From positions 1 to 10,791 of the forward strand of contig DEIV01000012.1 in assembly GCA_002352665.1 (NCBI GenBank): 10,791 nucleotides of DNA, given 5' to 3'. The stretch is from Flavobacteriaceae bacterium UBA2765. Its GTDB lineage: Bacteria > Bacteroidota > Bacteroidia > Flavobacteriales > Flavobacteriaceae. Under the pieces are notes generated by a model. That model was not told the DNA's origin. It did no database searches and worked only from the letters and a program-made list of their open reading frames with translations. This document shows positions 1-6,737 of the stretch, piece after piece; position 1 is the stretch's first letter, and every line of letters starts with the position of its first letter. Both the position numbers and the translations under genes were made by a program.

Positions 1-1043
1 GTAATGGTACTATCTAAAACAGCTTGTTTTAATTTTTCAAATGATCCGGGAACATCTTCAGGCATTAACAATATATCATTACCGGCTTTGATTACCTCTA
101 AATTGATTTCAGCGGATGTTGAAAAATTTGCAGCACCTTTCATATTTAATGCATCTGTAAAAATCAATCCTTTAAATCCTAATTTTTCTTTAAGGAGATC
201 AGTGATGATATTTTTTGACAATGAAGATGGTAAACTGGTATTAGGTTCATATGCCGGAACACTTAAATGTGCTACCATAATACTTGCTAAACCATTTTTG
301 AATAATTCTTTATAAGGATGTAACTCTACAGAATCTAAGCGTTGTAAAGAAAAGGGAATAGAAGGTAAGGCGGTATGAGAATCTACATCAGTATCTCCAT
401 GACCGGGAAAATGTTTGGCATTTGCTAATACATTCTCACTTTGCATACCTTTAACAAAAGCAATAGCCTTTGAAGCAACATTCTTGGGGTCTTCTCCAAA
501 AGATCGATTGCCTATTATTGGGTTATTGGGATTTACATTCACATCAACCACAGGGGCAAAATTAACATGAATTCCCATCCGTTTATGGTGTTTACCTAAC
601 ATAACACCAAACTCCTCAATTAGACTTTCATCTTGTATAGCTCCTAAGGTCATATTCCATGGAAAACGATAAGTATTATCCAAACGCATATTTAATCCCC
701 ATTCTCCGTCAAAACCAATTAATAAAGGCATTTTAGAAATACTTTGAAAGTAGTTGGTCATTTCCGCTTGTTTTTTAGGCGTACCTTGAAAAAACACGAG
801 CCCTCCAACTTTGTATTTTTTAATGAGACTAACCACATCTGCTTGATGTTGTGCATCTCTATTTGAATAAGCTTGTATCATAAATAACTGACCAATTTTT
901 TGATCAATGGTCATAGATTTTAAAATACTGTCTACCCATACTTGTTGACCATAAGTATCGGCTTTTGCCAAAGGATCTTCATCCTGAGCCTCAACAAATG
1001 CATATGTAAAAAGAAAAATAAGAAGAAATAATTTAAACTTCAT
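1..1043 (-). CDS. Secreted GH3 glycoside hydrolase, NagZ-like (3' end outside window)
   Basis: The first 347 codons are present; the gene continues past the left edge. It starts at the ATG at 1043 with a signal peptide: a hydrophobic run (KLFLLIFLFTYAF) and a likely cut near VEA|Q around residue 19, so the product is exported. The rest is a GH3 N-terminal barrel with the NagZ-type motifs: NRSFGEDP at 179-186, KHFPGHGDTD at 210-219 followed by DSH at 221-223 (the Asp/His pair that acts as general acid/base in NagZ relatives), and FTDALNMKG at 295-303 with D297 as predicted nucleophile. The likely substrate is a beta-N-acetylglucosaminide, perhaps peptidoglycan-derived. In Bacteroidota this family is often fused to a C-terminal beta-lactamase-like serine hydrolase domain; that part would lie outside the window. 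The ATG is 26 bases after the stop of the 162-residue gene, so the two may share a transcript. Confidence 0.93.
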   Translation of the reverse strand, partial: MKFKLFLLIFLFTYAFVEAQDEDPLAKADTYGQQVWVDSILKSMTIDQKIGQLFMIQAYSNRDAQHQADVVSLIKKYKVGGLVFFQGTPKKQAEMTNYFQSISKMPLLIGFDGEWGLNMRLDNTYRFPWNMTLGAIQDESLIEEFGVMLGKHHKRMGIHVNFAPVVDVNVNPNNPIIGNRSFGEDPKNVASKAIAFVKGMQSENVLANAKHFPGHGDTDVDSHTALPSIPFSLQRLDSVELHPYKELFKNGLASIMVAHLSVPAYEPNTSLPSSLSKNIITDLLKEKLGFKGLIFTDALNMKGAANFSTSAEINLEVIKAGNDILLMPEDVPGSFEKLKQAVLDSTI

Positions 1044-1069
1044 AAATAAAAAGGAATTGTAAAGATTAC

Positions 1070-1558
1070 TTAAGATACCAAAAATTTTGCATGCCAACTT
1101 TTACCAGCCTTAACTTCCCAGTCAGATTTTAGATTGGCTTTAGATTCTACCATATTATTAAAAACGATGGTATCAGCATTTATTTTCTCCAACTTTGCAT
1201 AGTCCTTAAAATCTTTTAAAGAAACTGTATTGATATTGACACCATCTTTAAAAGATACTATCATTTTATTCAATAGATCTAGGTTAAATTCTTTTTCTAG
1301 TTCTCTAATGATATAAACCGAAGCATCAATGGAACAACCAGAAACATCATTATAATTTTCATCTACAGCCAAAACTATAAACTGATTATATTCAATTTTA
1401 AAGGAGGCCTTTAAATCGTCTCCATGACGTTTCCAATGGGTAACAAAAGTGTATAATTTATCTGAAATATGTTCTAATTCATTTTCTGTAAATTCTCTTT
1501 CGGCTTGGTATATCCAAACTCTCGAGGTATCTGGCAATAATTTAAAATCTACAAACAT
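1070..1558 (-). CDS. Conserved Bacteroidota protein of unknown function (162 aa)
   Basis: This complete 162-residue soluble protein starts at an ATG. I recognise it from memory as a family common in Flavobacteriaceae that databases often label 'ABC transporter ATPase'. The sequence does not support that name: there is no Walker A P-loop, no LSGGQ signature and no Walker B. What stands out is VWIYQ at residues 14-18, a helical stretch with THWKRHG at 40-46, FIVLAVDE at 60-67, and SGCSIDAS at 73-80 with a lone Cys (C75) and an Asp (D78) in a likely conserved loop. A Trp-containing WEVKAGKSWH segment lies near the C-terminus. There is no signal peptide or membrane segment. It lies 98 bases after the exonuclease gene and 26 bases before the GH3 gene. 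The function is unknown; the Cys-containing motif could be structural or catalytic. Confidence 0.85.
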   Translation of the reverse strand: MFVDFKLLPDTSRVWIYQAEREFTENELEHISDKLYTFVTHWKRHGDDLKASFKIEYNQFIVLAVDENYNDVSGCSIDASVYIIRELEKEFNLDLLNKMIVSFKDGVNINTVSLKDFKDYAKLEKINADTIVFNNMVESKANLKSDWEVKAGKSWHAKFLVS

Positions 1559-1656
1559 CTTTTAAATTCTATAGTATATTTACTGGTTATCATTTTCGTT
1601 TTTTTAAAAAATCTAAGAATATAAAGTTTCTACGATTTCTATAATTGACTACTATT

Positions 1657-2433
1657 TTAATCTAATTTATTATTAAAACTACGCAATTTTATAGCTGTTA
1701 ATACTTTTTTGGTATATAAAGGAAAATCGGCTTTTTGAATCCATGAATAATACCCTTTATCTTTTTCTAAAACATCGACAACTTTTTTACCTTTATATTT
1801 TCCAAAGGTAAAAATTTCTTCATCTTTTTCGTTAAACATTAAAAAGCCTGCAAAATCGGCTCTTTTTTTATGAGATGAATACTCGTTTAAAAATTTAATA
1901 TCATTTTCTAAATCATCATATCTATCTAGCTGAGCTTTTAATATTTCATAAGTTGCATTGGTATCTGCCTCGGCAGAATGTGCATTCTCTAGGCTTTTTC
2001 CACAATAGTATTGATATGCGGCACCTAGTGTACGTTGTTCTTTTTTATGATAAATTACCTGAACATCTACACCTACTCTATTTTTCATATCAAAATCCAC
2101 ACCAACACGTAAAAATTCTTCTGCTAAAAGTGGAATATCGAATCGGTTAGAATTAAAACCAGCTAAATCACTACCTTCAATTAACCTATTAATTTCTTTT
2201 GCCAAATCTGCAAAAGTAGGTTCTTTAGCCACCTTTTCATCCGTTATACCATGAATTTCCGTAACTTCTTTTGGGATTTTCATTTCAGGATTTACCAACC
2301 AAGTTTTACTTTCTTTATTACCATTGGGATAGACTTTTAGTATAGAAATTTCTACAATTCTATCATTGGCAATATTAATACCTGTAGTTTCCAGATCAAA
2401 AAAGACAATTGGTTTTGTAAGTTTTAATTCCAT
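1657..2433 (-). CDS. DEDDh 3'-5' exonuclease with ExoX-like C-terminal domain
   Basis: The 258-residue product is a DnaQ-fold 3'-5' exonuclease. Exo I is FFDLETTG with D13 and E15, followed by EIHGIT at 59-64. Exo II is the GFNSNRFD segment ending at D99. Exo III has H152 and D157 in AHSAEADTN. All four acidic residues and the His of a DEDDh nuclease are present, so it should be active with two metal ions on DNA or RNA 3' ends. The C-terminus (about 207-247) carries FTFGKYKGKKV and a YYSW motif, typical of the small module found after the nuclease domain in ExoX-like proteins. The ATG at 2433 is preferred: an in-frame extension to 2460 would need a TTG start, adds nine hydrophobic residues ahead of the fold, and overlaps a good TAnnTTTG promoter box. 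Candidate roles are repair or proofreading-like trimming; the polymerase III epsilon subunit is less likely because of the extra domain. Confidence 0.92.
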   Translation of the reverse strand: MELKLTKPIVFFDLETTGINIANDRIVEISILKVYPNGNKESKTWLVNPEMKIPKEVTEIHGITDEKVAKEPTFADLAKEINRLIEGSDLAGFNSNRFDIPLLAEEFLRVGVDFDMKNRVGVDVQVIYHKKEQRTLGAAYQYYCGKSLENAHSAEADTNATYEILKAQLDRYDDLENDIKFLNEYSSHKKRADFAGFLMFNEKDEEIFTFGKYKGKKVVDVLEKDKGYYSWIQKADFPLYTKKVLTAIKLRSFNNKLD

Positions 2434-2449
2434 AATTATAATTAAAACC

Positions 2450-2483
2450 CAAAGATACAAAAGATGAAAGGATAAAATCTCAA
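2450..2483 (-). promoter_or_regulatory. Bacteroidota-type promoter for the exonuclease gene
   Basis: The minus strand reads TATCTTTG at 2457-2450, a perfect match to the TAnnTTTG -7 box of Bacteroidota promoters. A TTG at 2483-2481 could be the -33 element, but the 23-base spacer is at the long end. Transcription would begin near 2443, giving a leader of about 10 bases before the ATG at 2433. This placement supports that start codon. Confidence 0.55.
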
Positions 2484-2575
2484 ATTTTTAAAAACAAATT
2501 CCAAGCAATTTAGGCCATTGAGAATTGAGGTGTATTTGTTATATGGTGTTTGAAAATTGCCCTGAATATTTAAGA

Positions 2576-3904
2576 TTAAAACTCTCTATCTACATCAAAC
2601 CCCTCTAAATACTCAGCTACACGCTTTACAAACATTCCGCCAAGAGCACCATTTACAACACGATGATCATAAGAATGAGAAAGGAACATCTTATGACGGA
2701 TACCAATAAAATCTCCTTCAGAAGTTTCAATAACAGCGGGTATTTTTCTAATAGCACCTAATGCCAAAATAGCTACTTGAGGTTGGTTGATTATAGGTGT
2801 TCCCATAATACTACCAAAACCACCGACATTGGTTACGGTATAAGTTCCGTCTTGAATATCTTCTGGTTTTAACTGAGTATTTCTAGCTCGTAATGCTAAA
2901 TCGTTTACTGCCTTGGTCATACCAACTAAATTTAACTGATCGGCATTTTTTATTACCGGTACAATTAAATTACCATCTGCCAATGCCGCGGCCATTCCTA
3001 AATTGATATTTTTCTTTTTGATTACACGATCACCATCTACAGAAATATTAATCATTGGATAGTCTTTAATAGCTTTTGCTACTGCTTCCATAAAAATAGG
3101 TGTGAATGTAATTTTCTCACCTTCTCTAGCATGAAAATTGTCTTTAATCCTGTTTCTCCAATTGACAATTTTAGTAACGTCAACTTCTATAAACGATTGA
3201 ACATGAGCTGAAGTCTGCACAGAATTCACCATATGCTGAGCTACTAATTTACCCATTCTGGTCATTTCTATTATCTCATCTTGACCATTTACTGAAGTCG
3301 GTGTAGCAGTTTTAGTTTCATTAACCTGAGTGCTTGTATTATTGCTAGTAGATACTGGTTGCGTAATCTTATTAGGTGCCACCTTTCCTCTATTTTCTAT
3401 ATACTCTAATATGTCATTTTTGGTAACCCTTTTGTCTTTACCAGTACCTATAATAGCTTCTAATTCTTCTAGCGTTACATTTTCCTTTTTAGCAATGGTT
3501 TTTACCAAAGGAGAATAAAATTTGACTGATGGAGAATTAGTATCTACAGGAACGTCCTCCTTAATTGCAGTAGCATCAACCATTGTTTTTTCAATAACAG
3601 CGGCTTCTTTGGGTTCTTCTATTTTAACAGATTGTACCTGATCCTCTTCTACTGAATCGCTACCATCAATTTCTATTATCGCCAAGGTCTCACCAACTTT
3701 TACAACCGTATCAACTTCAAATAATTTTTTAATTAAAACACCCTCTACTTCACTTGGCACTTCAGAGTCTACTTTATCGGTTGCAATTTCTACAATTGCC
3801 TCATCTAACTCAATGGTATCACCTACTTCTTTTAACCAAGAAGTAATGGTTGCCTCAGCAACACTTTCGCCCATTTTAGGCAGTTTTAGTTCAAATTTAG
3901 CCAT
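2576..3904 (-). CDS. 2-oxo acid dehydrogenase E2, dihydrolipoyl acyltransferase
   Basis: This is a full-length E2 component (442 residues) that moves acyl groups from a lipoyl arm to CoA in a cytoplasmic multienzyme complex. The order is one N-terminal lipoyl domain (about 3-79) with the lipoylated Lys in EIATDKVDS (K44), an acidic linker, a peripheral-subunit-binding domain (about 130-170, with FYSPLVKTIAKK), a Thr/Ser/Asn-rich linker (about 175-208), and the CAT-like catalytic domain (about 212-442). The catalytic motif reads SYDHRVVNGALGG: His414 is kept, but the usual Asp four residues later is Asn418 (codon AAT at 2653-2651). The single lipoyl domain and the motifs suggest a branched-chain 2-oxo acid type rather than pyruvate or 2-oxoglutarate E2, but the substrate cannot be fixed from sequence alone. 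No E1 or E3 gene is adjacent. It has its own upstream promoter box, 111 bases after hemF, so it is probably transcribed apart from the heme cluster. Confidence 0.95.
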   Translation of the reverse strand: MAKFELKLPKMGESVAEATITSWLKEVGDTIELDEAIVEIATDKVDSEVPSEVEGVLIKKLFEVDTVVKVGETLAIIEIDGSDSVEEDQVQSVKIEEPKEAAVIEKTMVDATAIKEDVPVDTNSPSVKFYSPLVKTIAKKENVTLEELEAIIGTGKDKRVTKNDILEYIENRGKVAPNKITQPVSTSNNTSTQVNETKTATPTSVNGQDEIIEMTRMGKLVAQHMVNSVQTSAHVQSFIEVDVTKIVNWRNRIKDNFHAREGEKITFTPIFMEAVAKAIKDYPMINISVDGDRVIKKKNINLGMAAALADGNLIVPVIKNADQLNLVGMTKAVNDLALRARNTQLKPEDIQDGTYTVTNVGGFGSIMGTPIINQPQVAILALGAIRKIPAVIETSEGDFIGIRHKMFLSHSYDHRVVNGALGGMFVKRVAEYLEGFDVDREF

Positions 3905-3928
3905 TAGATAAATTTATAATGTATTCTG

Positions 3929-3936
3929 CAAATGTA
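3929..3936 (-). promoter_or_regulatory. TAnnTTTG -7 promoter box for the E2 gene
   Basis: The minus strand reads TACATTTG, a perfect TAnnTTTG -7 box, 24 bases before the E2 ATG. The predicted transcript would have a leader of roughly 15-20 bases. No TTG is seen at the usual 17-23 base distance upstream; that region is occupied by an AT-only inverted repeat. The -7 box is therefore strong and the -33 element weak or absent. Confidence 0.45.
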
Positions 3937-3942
3937 TAAAAT

Positions 3943-3977
3943 ATTAAAATGTTAGTTTATTAAATTAATATTTTAAT
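3943..3977 (-). repeat. AT-rich inverted repeat (possible terminator or operator)
   Basis: Two perfect 8-base arms, ATTAAAAT (3943-3950) and ATTTTAAT (3970-3977), are joined by a centre that continues to pair almost to a tiny loop at 3960. Only two positions fail (3951/3969 and 3955/3965, G-T on the plus strand, C-A in a minus-strand transcript). It lies between the hemF stop and the E2 -7 box and overlaps the expected -33 region. It could help end the heme transcript, bind a regulator of the E2 promoter, or be a chance product of the very AT-rich gap. It lacks the GC stem of a classical terminator. Confidence 0.35.
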
Positions 3978-4015
3978 CTATGATGGATTACATTAAATTA
4001 TTAAAACCTTAAATT

Positions 4016-4918
4016 TTAATCCCATTCCTTAGGTTTTTCTAAAACTTTTACTAGTTTTTCTTCTTCACTTCCTGCTTCAGGATGATGATCATACACCCAC
4101 TGCACATGTGGTGGTAGACTCATAAGTATACTTTCAATACGTCCGTTTGTTTTGAGACCAAAAAGTGTACCTTTATCATGAACCAAATTGAATTCTACAT
4201 AACGGCCACGACGAATTTCTTGCCAGGTTCTATGCTTATCTGTGTAATTTAATGCCTTTCTACGCTCAACAATAGGTACATAAGCTTCTAAAAAACTATC
4301 TCCAACTTCACTAACAAAATCATACCAATTTTGCATGGACATATTATCAGATTCTTTACAGTAATCAAAGAACAAACCACCTATACCTCTTGCTTCATTA
4401 CGATGTGTATTGTAAAAATATTCATCACAACGTTTTTTATAATTGGGATAAAAATTTGGATTATGTTTATCACATGCTGTTTTACACACTTGGTGAAAAT
4501 GCTTGGCATCTTCTTCAAAGAGATAATAAGGCGTTAGATCTTGACCTCCACCAAACCAACTATCAACAATTTCTCCTTTTTTATTATACATTTCAAAATA
4601 ACGCCAGTTGGCATGAACTGTTGATACAAAAGGGTTTTTAGGATGTAACACCAAACTCAATCCACAGGCAAAGAAATCGCCTTCTTTCACATCAAAATGT
4701 TTTCGCATTGTTTCCGGCAATTCCCCATGAACTGCTGAAATATTAACCCCTCCTTTTTCAAAAACATTGCCATTTTCAATGACTCTAGTTCTACCTCCAC
4801 CACCTTCCGCACGTTTCCAAATATCCTCTTGAAAATTCGCTTTACCATCAACTTCTTGAAGTTTATGGCATATAATATCTTGTAGGGATTGTATATATTG
4901 ATAAAATTTTTCTTTCAT
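4016..4918 (-). CDS. hemF: Oxygen-dependent coproporphyrinogen III oxidase
   Basis: HemF oxidatively decarboxylates two propionates of coproporphyrinogen III to give protoporphyrinogen IX, using O2, in the cytoplasm. The family is unmistakable: EGGGGRTRV (38-46), GGVNISAVHG (56-65), the LHPKNPFVSTVHANWRYFE segment with H92 and H102, WFGGGQDLTPYY (121-132), HRNEARGIGGLFFD (172-185), and the C-terminal RRGRYVEFNL plus GTLFGLKTNGR signature. From the ATG at 4918 the product is 300 residues, the usual length (E. coli HemF is about 299), and an AGGAGA lies 10 bases upstream at 4934-4929. An in-frame ATG at 4948 would add ten residues (MKDFIGEHDN) and reduce the gap after the EI24 gene from 45 to 15 bases; it cannot be excluded. 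It is the last gene of the heme cluster. The O2-dependent enzyme implies aerobic or microaerobic heme synthesis; whether an anaerobic HemN exists elsewhere is not visible. Confidence 0.97.
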   Translation of the reverse strand: MKEKFYQYIQSLQDIICHKLQEVDGKANFQEDIWKRAEGGGGRTRVIENGNVFEKGGVNISAVHGELPETMRKHFDVKEGDFFACGLSLVLHPKNPFVSTVHANWRYFEMYNKKGEIVDSWFGGGQDLTPYYLFEEDAKHFHQVCKTACDKHNPNFYPNYKKRCDEYFYNTHRNEARGIGGLFFDYCKESDNMSMQNWYDFVSEVGDSFLEAYVPIVERRKALNYTDKHRTWQEIRRGRYVEFNLVHDKGTLFGLKTNGRIESILMSLPPHVQWVYDHHPEAGSEEEKLVKVLEKPKEWD

Positions 4919-4963
4919 ATTGTCGTGTTCTCCTATAAAGTCTTTCATACCTTGTAGGATAAA

Positions 4964-5716
4964 TTATTTAATTTTTTTTAATTGTTCTACCGTTTTTATT
5001 GAAGCAGCAGTAACTGAAAATGGCAAAACTAAAATAACGCCAAGTACCGGAATTAACAAAAACAGCATAAATATAATACCATTTCCAATAGCTAGTCCCT
5101 TATGTTTACTTACAAAATTTAAACTTTCTTTATAATTGAAGTGACGTTCAAGGGTATAATCCATATTTCCGAATCCGGCATAATAAGCCTGAATTAAAAA
5201 TAATAATACCGTAGAAATAATATTAACAACTGGAATAAAGCTCAATAACAAAATAGGAATAGTAAACAATAATTCTTTAAATAAATTTCTAATATTTATT
5301 CTAATTCCTCTCCATAACTGTTGTCCAAAACTAGTGGTTCTATGATGATGAGATTCTGATAAAGGTATCCCTGATAAATGTGCCTCAATTTTTTCAGAAA
5401 CCGGACTCATAAACGGAGCCGATAGAGCCATAATTATATGCTTATATAGAATCAATCCTAAAACCACTACGGCAAGACCACCAATAACACTACTTATACC
5501 TGTAAAGGTCTGCTTGCCCCATTCCCATACCCAAATTTTAGAGATATAGGCACCAATAGTATCAGATAAACCATAAGCAGATAATCCAATAGTTAAGGCT
5601 GTAACAATACTAATAACAACAGGGATAAAAAAATATTTCCAAAGCTTGAGTTTAGAAATTAACCCGAATGATTGGGTATATGCTTTTATGCTATTAATTA
5701 TATTTTTGATCATCAT
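4964..5716 (-). CDS. EI24/CysZ-like multi-pass membrane protein
   Basis: This 250-residue integral inner-membrane protein has hydrophobic segments at about 28-49, 72-96, 148-177 (long, possibly a re-entrant or paired helix) and 208-236. It fits the EI24/CysZ superfamily: an aromatic and basic N-terminal helix (FGLISKLKLWKYFFIP), the conserved APFMSPVSEKIE loop (100-111), and the late YYAGFGNMDYTLERH segment (178-192) with the following SLNFVSKHKGLAIGNG. CysZ members of this superfamily move sulfate, but the substrate here is unknown and there is no sulfate-assimilation gene nearby. A His triplet (residues 123-125) sits in the loop after the second membrane segment. The ATG overlaps the stop of the GNAT gene by one base (TAATG), and a second ATG follows at once, so translation is probably coupled. 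Its position before hemF suggests a link to porphyrin or heme handling, but that is inference from context only. Confidence 0.85.
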   Translation of the reverse strand: MMIKNIINSIKAYTQSFGLISKLKLWKYFFIPVVISIVTALTIGLSAYGLSDTIGAYISKIWVWEWGKQTFTGISSVIGGLAVVVLGLILYKHIIMALSAPFMSPVSEKIEAHLSGIPLSESHHHRTTSFGQQLWRGIRINIRNLFKELLFTIPILLLSFIPVVNIISTVLLFLIQAYYAGFGNMDYTLERHFNYKESLNFVSKHKGLAIGNGIIFMLFLLIPVLGVILVLPFSVTAASIKTVEQLKKIK

Positions 5717-6246
5717 TAATTATATAATTCATATAATTCCATATCCAATGGAGATGCATTAGGCGGTGTAAATTCTTTAAGCAAGGTTTTTTGCCAAATA
5801 AAATTACATTTTTCAGCTACCTTTACACTTCCAAAATTATCTTTATTTACAATAATTTGAAGGGTTTTTAATCCTAAATTATCAAATGCATAGGCAACTA
5901 ATTTATCAATTACGCTACTTATTATGCCTTTTCTTTGGAAATCAGCATCAATACAATAAGCAAATTCGCCTTGACCTTTAGTCCAATCTAGTTCTTTTAT
6001 AAAAACAAGTCCTATCAATTGCTTATACGTTAATTCCTTAACCGTAAATAAAAATTCTTCTTTAGTTGCAAACTGTATAGTTTTTTCTTGTGTAAATTTT
6101 ATCGAAGCTTCTAATGTTAAATTTTGATAAAGCGTTTTAGGGAAATAGGTTTTAAATCTTTCTTTATTTAAAACCATTAATTGATTTAATTCTTTTGCAT
6201 CTTGTTTGCGAATTTTTTCAATTTTGTATTTGTCAAATTCTATCAC
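5716..6246 (-). CDS. GNAT N-acetyltransferase, RimJ/RimL type
   Basis: This 176-residue acetyl-CoA-dependent acyltransferase of the GNAT superfamily is closest in style to the RimJ/RimL proteins that acetylate protein N-termini or small molecules. The acetyl-CoA-binding motif A is DADFQRKGIISSVID (100-114; the Q-R-K-G-I stretch is the pyrophosphate loop). The typical RimL tail motif is NKDNFGSVKVAEKCNF (134-149), where Asn and Ser lie near the CoA. FAYCIDADF gives the expected beta-4/alpha-3 step. The start is a GTG at 6246, overlapping the previous stop by four bases (GTGA), and the stop overlaps the EI24 gene by one base. The substrate is unknown. Location inside the heme cluster makes co-expression with heme enzymes very likely, but no acetylation step is known in that pathway, so it may only be carried along. 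Confidence 0.88.
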   Translation of the reverse strand: MIEFDKYKIEKIRKQDAKELNQLMVLNKERFKTYFPKTLYQNLTLEASIKFTQEKTIQFATKEEFLFTVKELTYKQLIGLVFIKELDWTKGQGEFAYCIDADFQRKGIISSVIDKLVAYAFDNLGLKTLQIIVNKDNFGSVKVAEKCNFIWQKTLLKEFTPPNASPLDMELYELYN

Positions 6247-6737
6247 GGCAAGTTTTCTATATGTACTAAATCATTACTATAATTTTTAAGATCCTCAATA
6301 CTAACAATCATCTTAGAATTTTCAACTTTTTCTTTCAGGACTTCCACAAAACTTTCAATAGATTTTTCGTCATTCTGAATAAATAATTTTCTACCAATAT
6401 GATTGTTATGAGAATCCATTTCTCTCTCTAGTGGTTCATTAGGTGAAAACTCTTCATGCCAGTCGGTAATTTGTTGTGCCCATTTTATTGCTTTTCGTTT
6501 GTTTCTTCGCCAAGAAGAACATTTTTTTGCAATTAAAAAGTTCCACAATGCATGTCGAAAAGCATTAGTGGCGTTATTTCTATGATGCAAAGTACCGTAT
6601 TGTTCATTTGATATTTCTACACATTGATAGGTGGCTAAAAGCGTTGGAATAAAATTGAATGGATGTCTAATAAAAAGGATAATAAATGACCAAGCATTCC
6701 CCTTATTAATCAACTTAAATAATCCCATTGCTTTCAT
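6243..6737 (-). CDS. DUF6973-like protein of unknown function
   Basis: This 164-residue protein I recognise from memory as resembling the DUF6973 family. It has a clear set of conserved-looking polar residues: NAFRHALWNFL (58-68, R61, H62, W65), DWHEEF (92-97, H94, E95) and EREMDSHNNHIGR (104-116, D108, H110, N111, N112). Spaced His, Glu, Asp and Asn residues of this kind suggest an active site, possibly metal-binding, but no reaction is known. The N-terminus has a moderately hydrophobic stretch (about 16-36, SFIILFIRHPFNFIPTLLATY) broken by Arg and His, which could associate with the membrane; it is not a cleavable signal peptide. The C-terminal third looks helical and charged. The ATG overlaps the hemE stop by one base (TGATG) and the gene overlaps the GNAT start by four, so it is locked into the heme operon. 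A second ATG three codons in (6728) is an alternative start. Confidence 0.8.
   Translation of the reverse strand: MKAMGLFKLINKGNAWSFIILFIRHPFNFIPTLLATYQCVEISNEQYGTLHHRNNATNAFRHALWNFLIAKKCSSWRRNKRKAIKWAQQITDWHEEFSPNEPLEREMDSHNNHIGRKLFIQNDEKSIESFVEVLKEKVENSKMIVSIEDLKNYSNDLVHIENLP

Noticed and set aside
4..315. Plus-strand open frame of 103 codons
   Set aside because: It lies entirely inside the GH3 gene on the opposite strand, whose frame holds the catalytic Asp motif; the plus-strand product resembles nothing.
1599..1611. T7A6 run after the exonuclease gene as a terminator
   Set aside because: The two halves are directly adjacent with no loop and no GC stem, so a stable hairpin is unlikely.
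1608..1615. TAGATTTT as a -7 box for the 162-residue gene
   Set aside because: It misses the final G of TAnnTTTG and has no TTG at a suitable distance upstream.
4331..5135. Several plus-strand open frames across hemF and the EI24 gene
   Set aside because: They are antisense to well-supported genes, are low-complexity in composition, and have no promoter or conserved motif.
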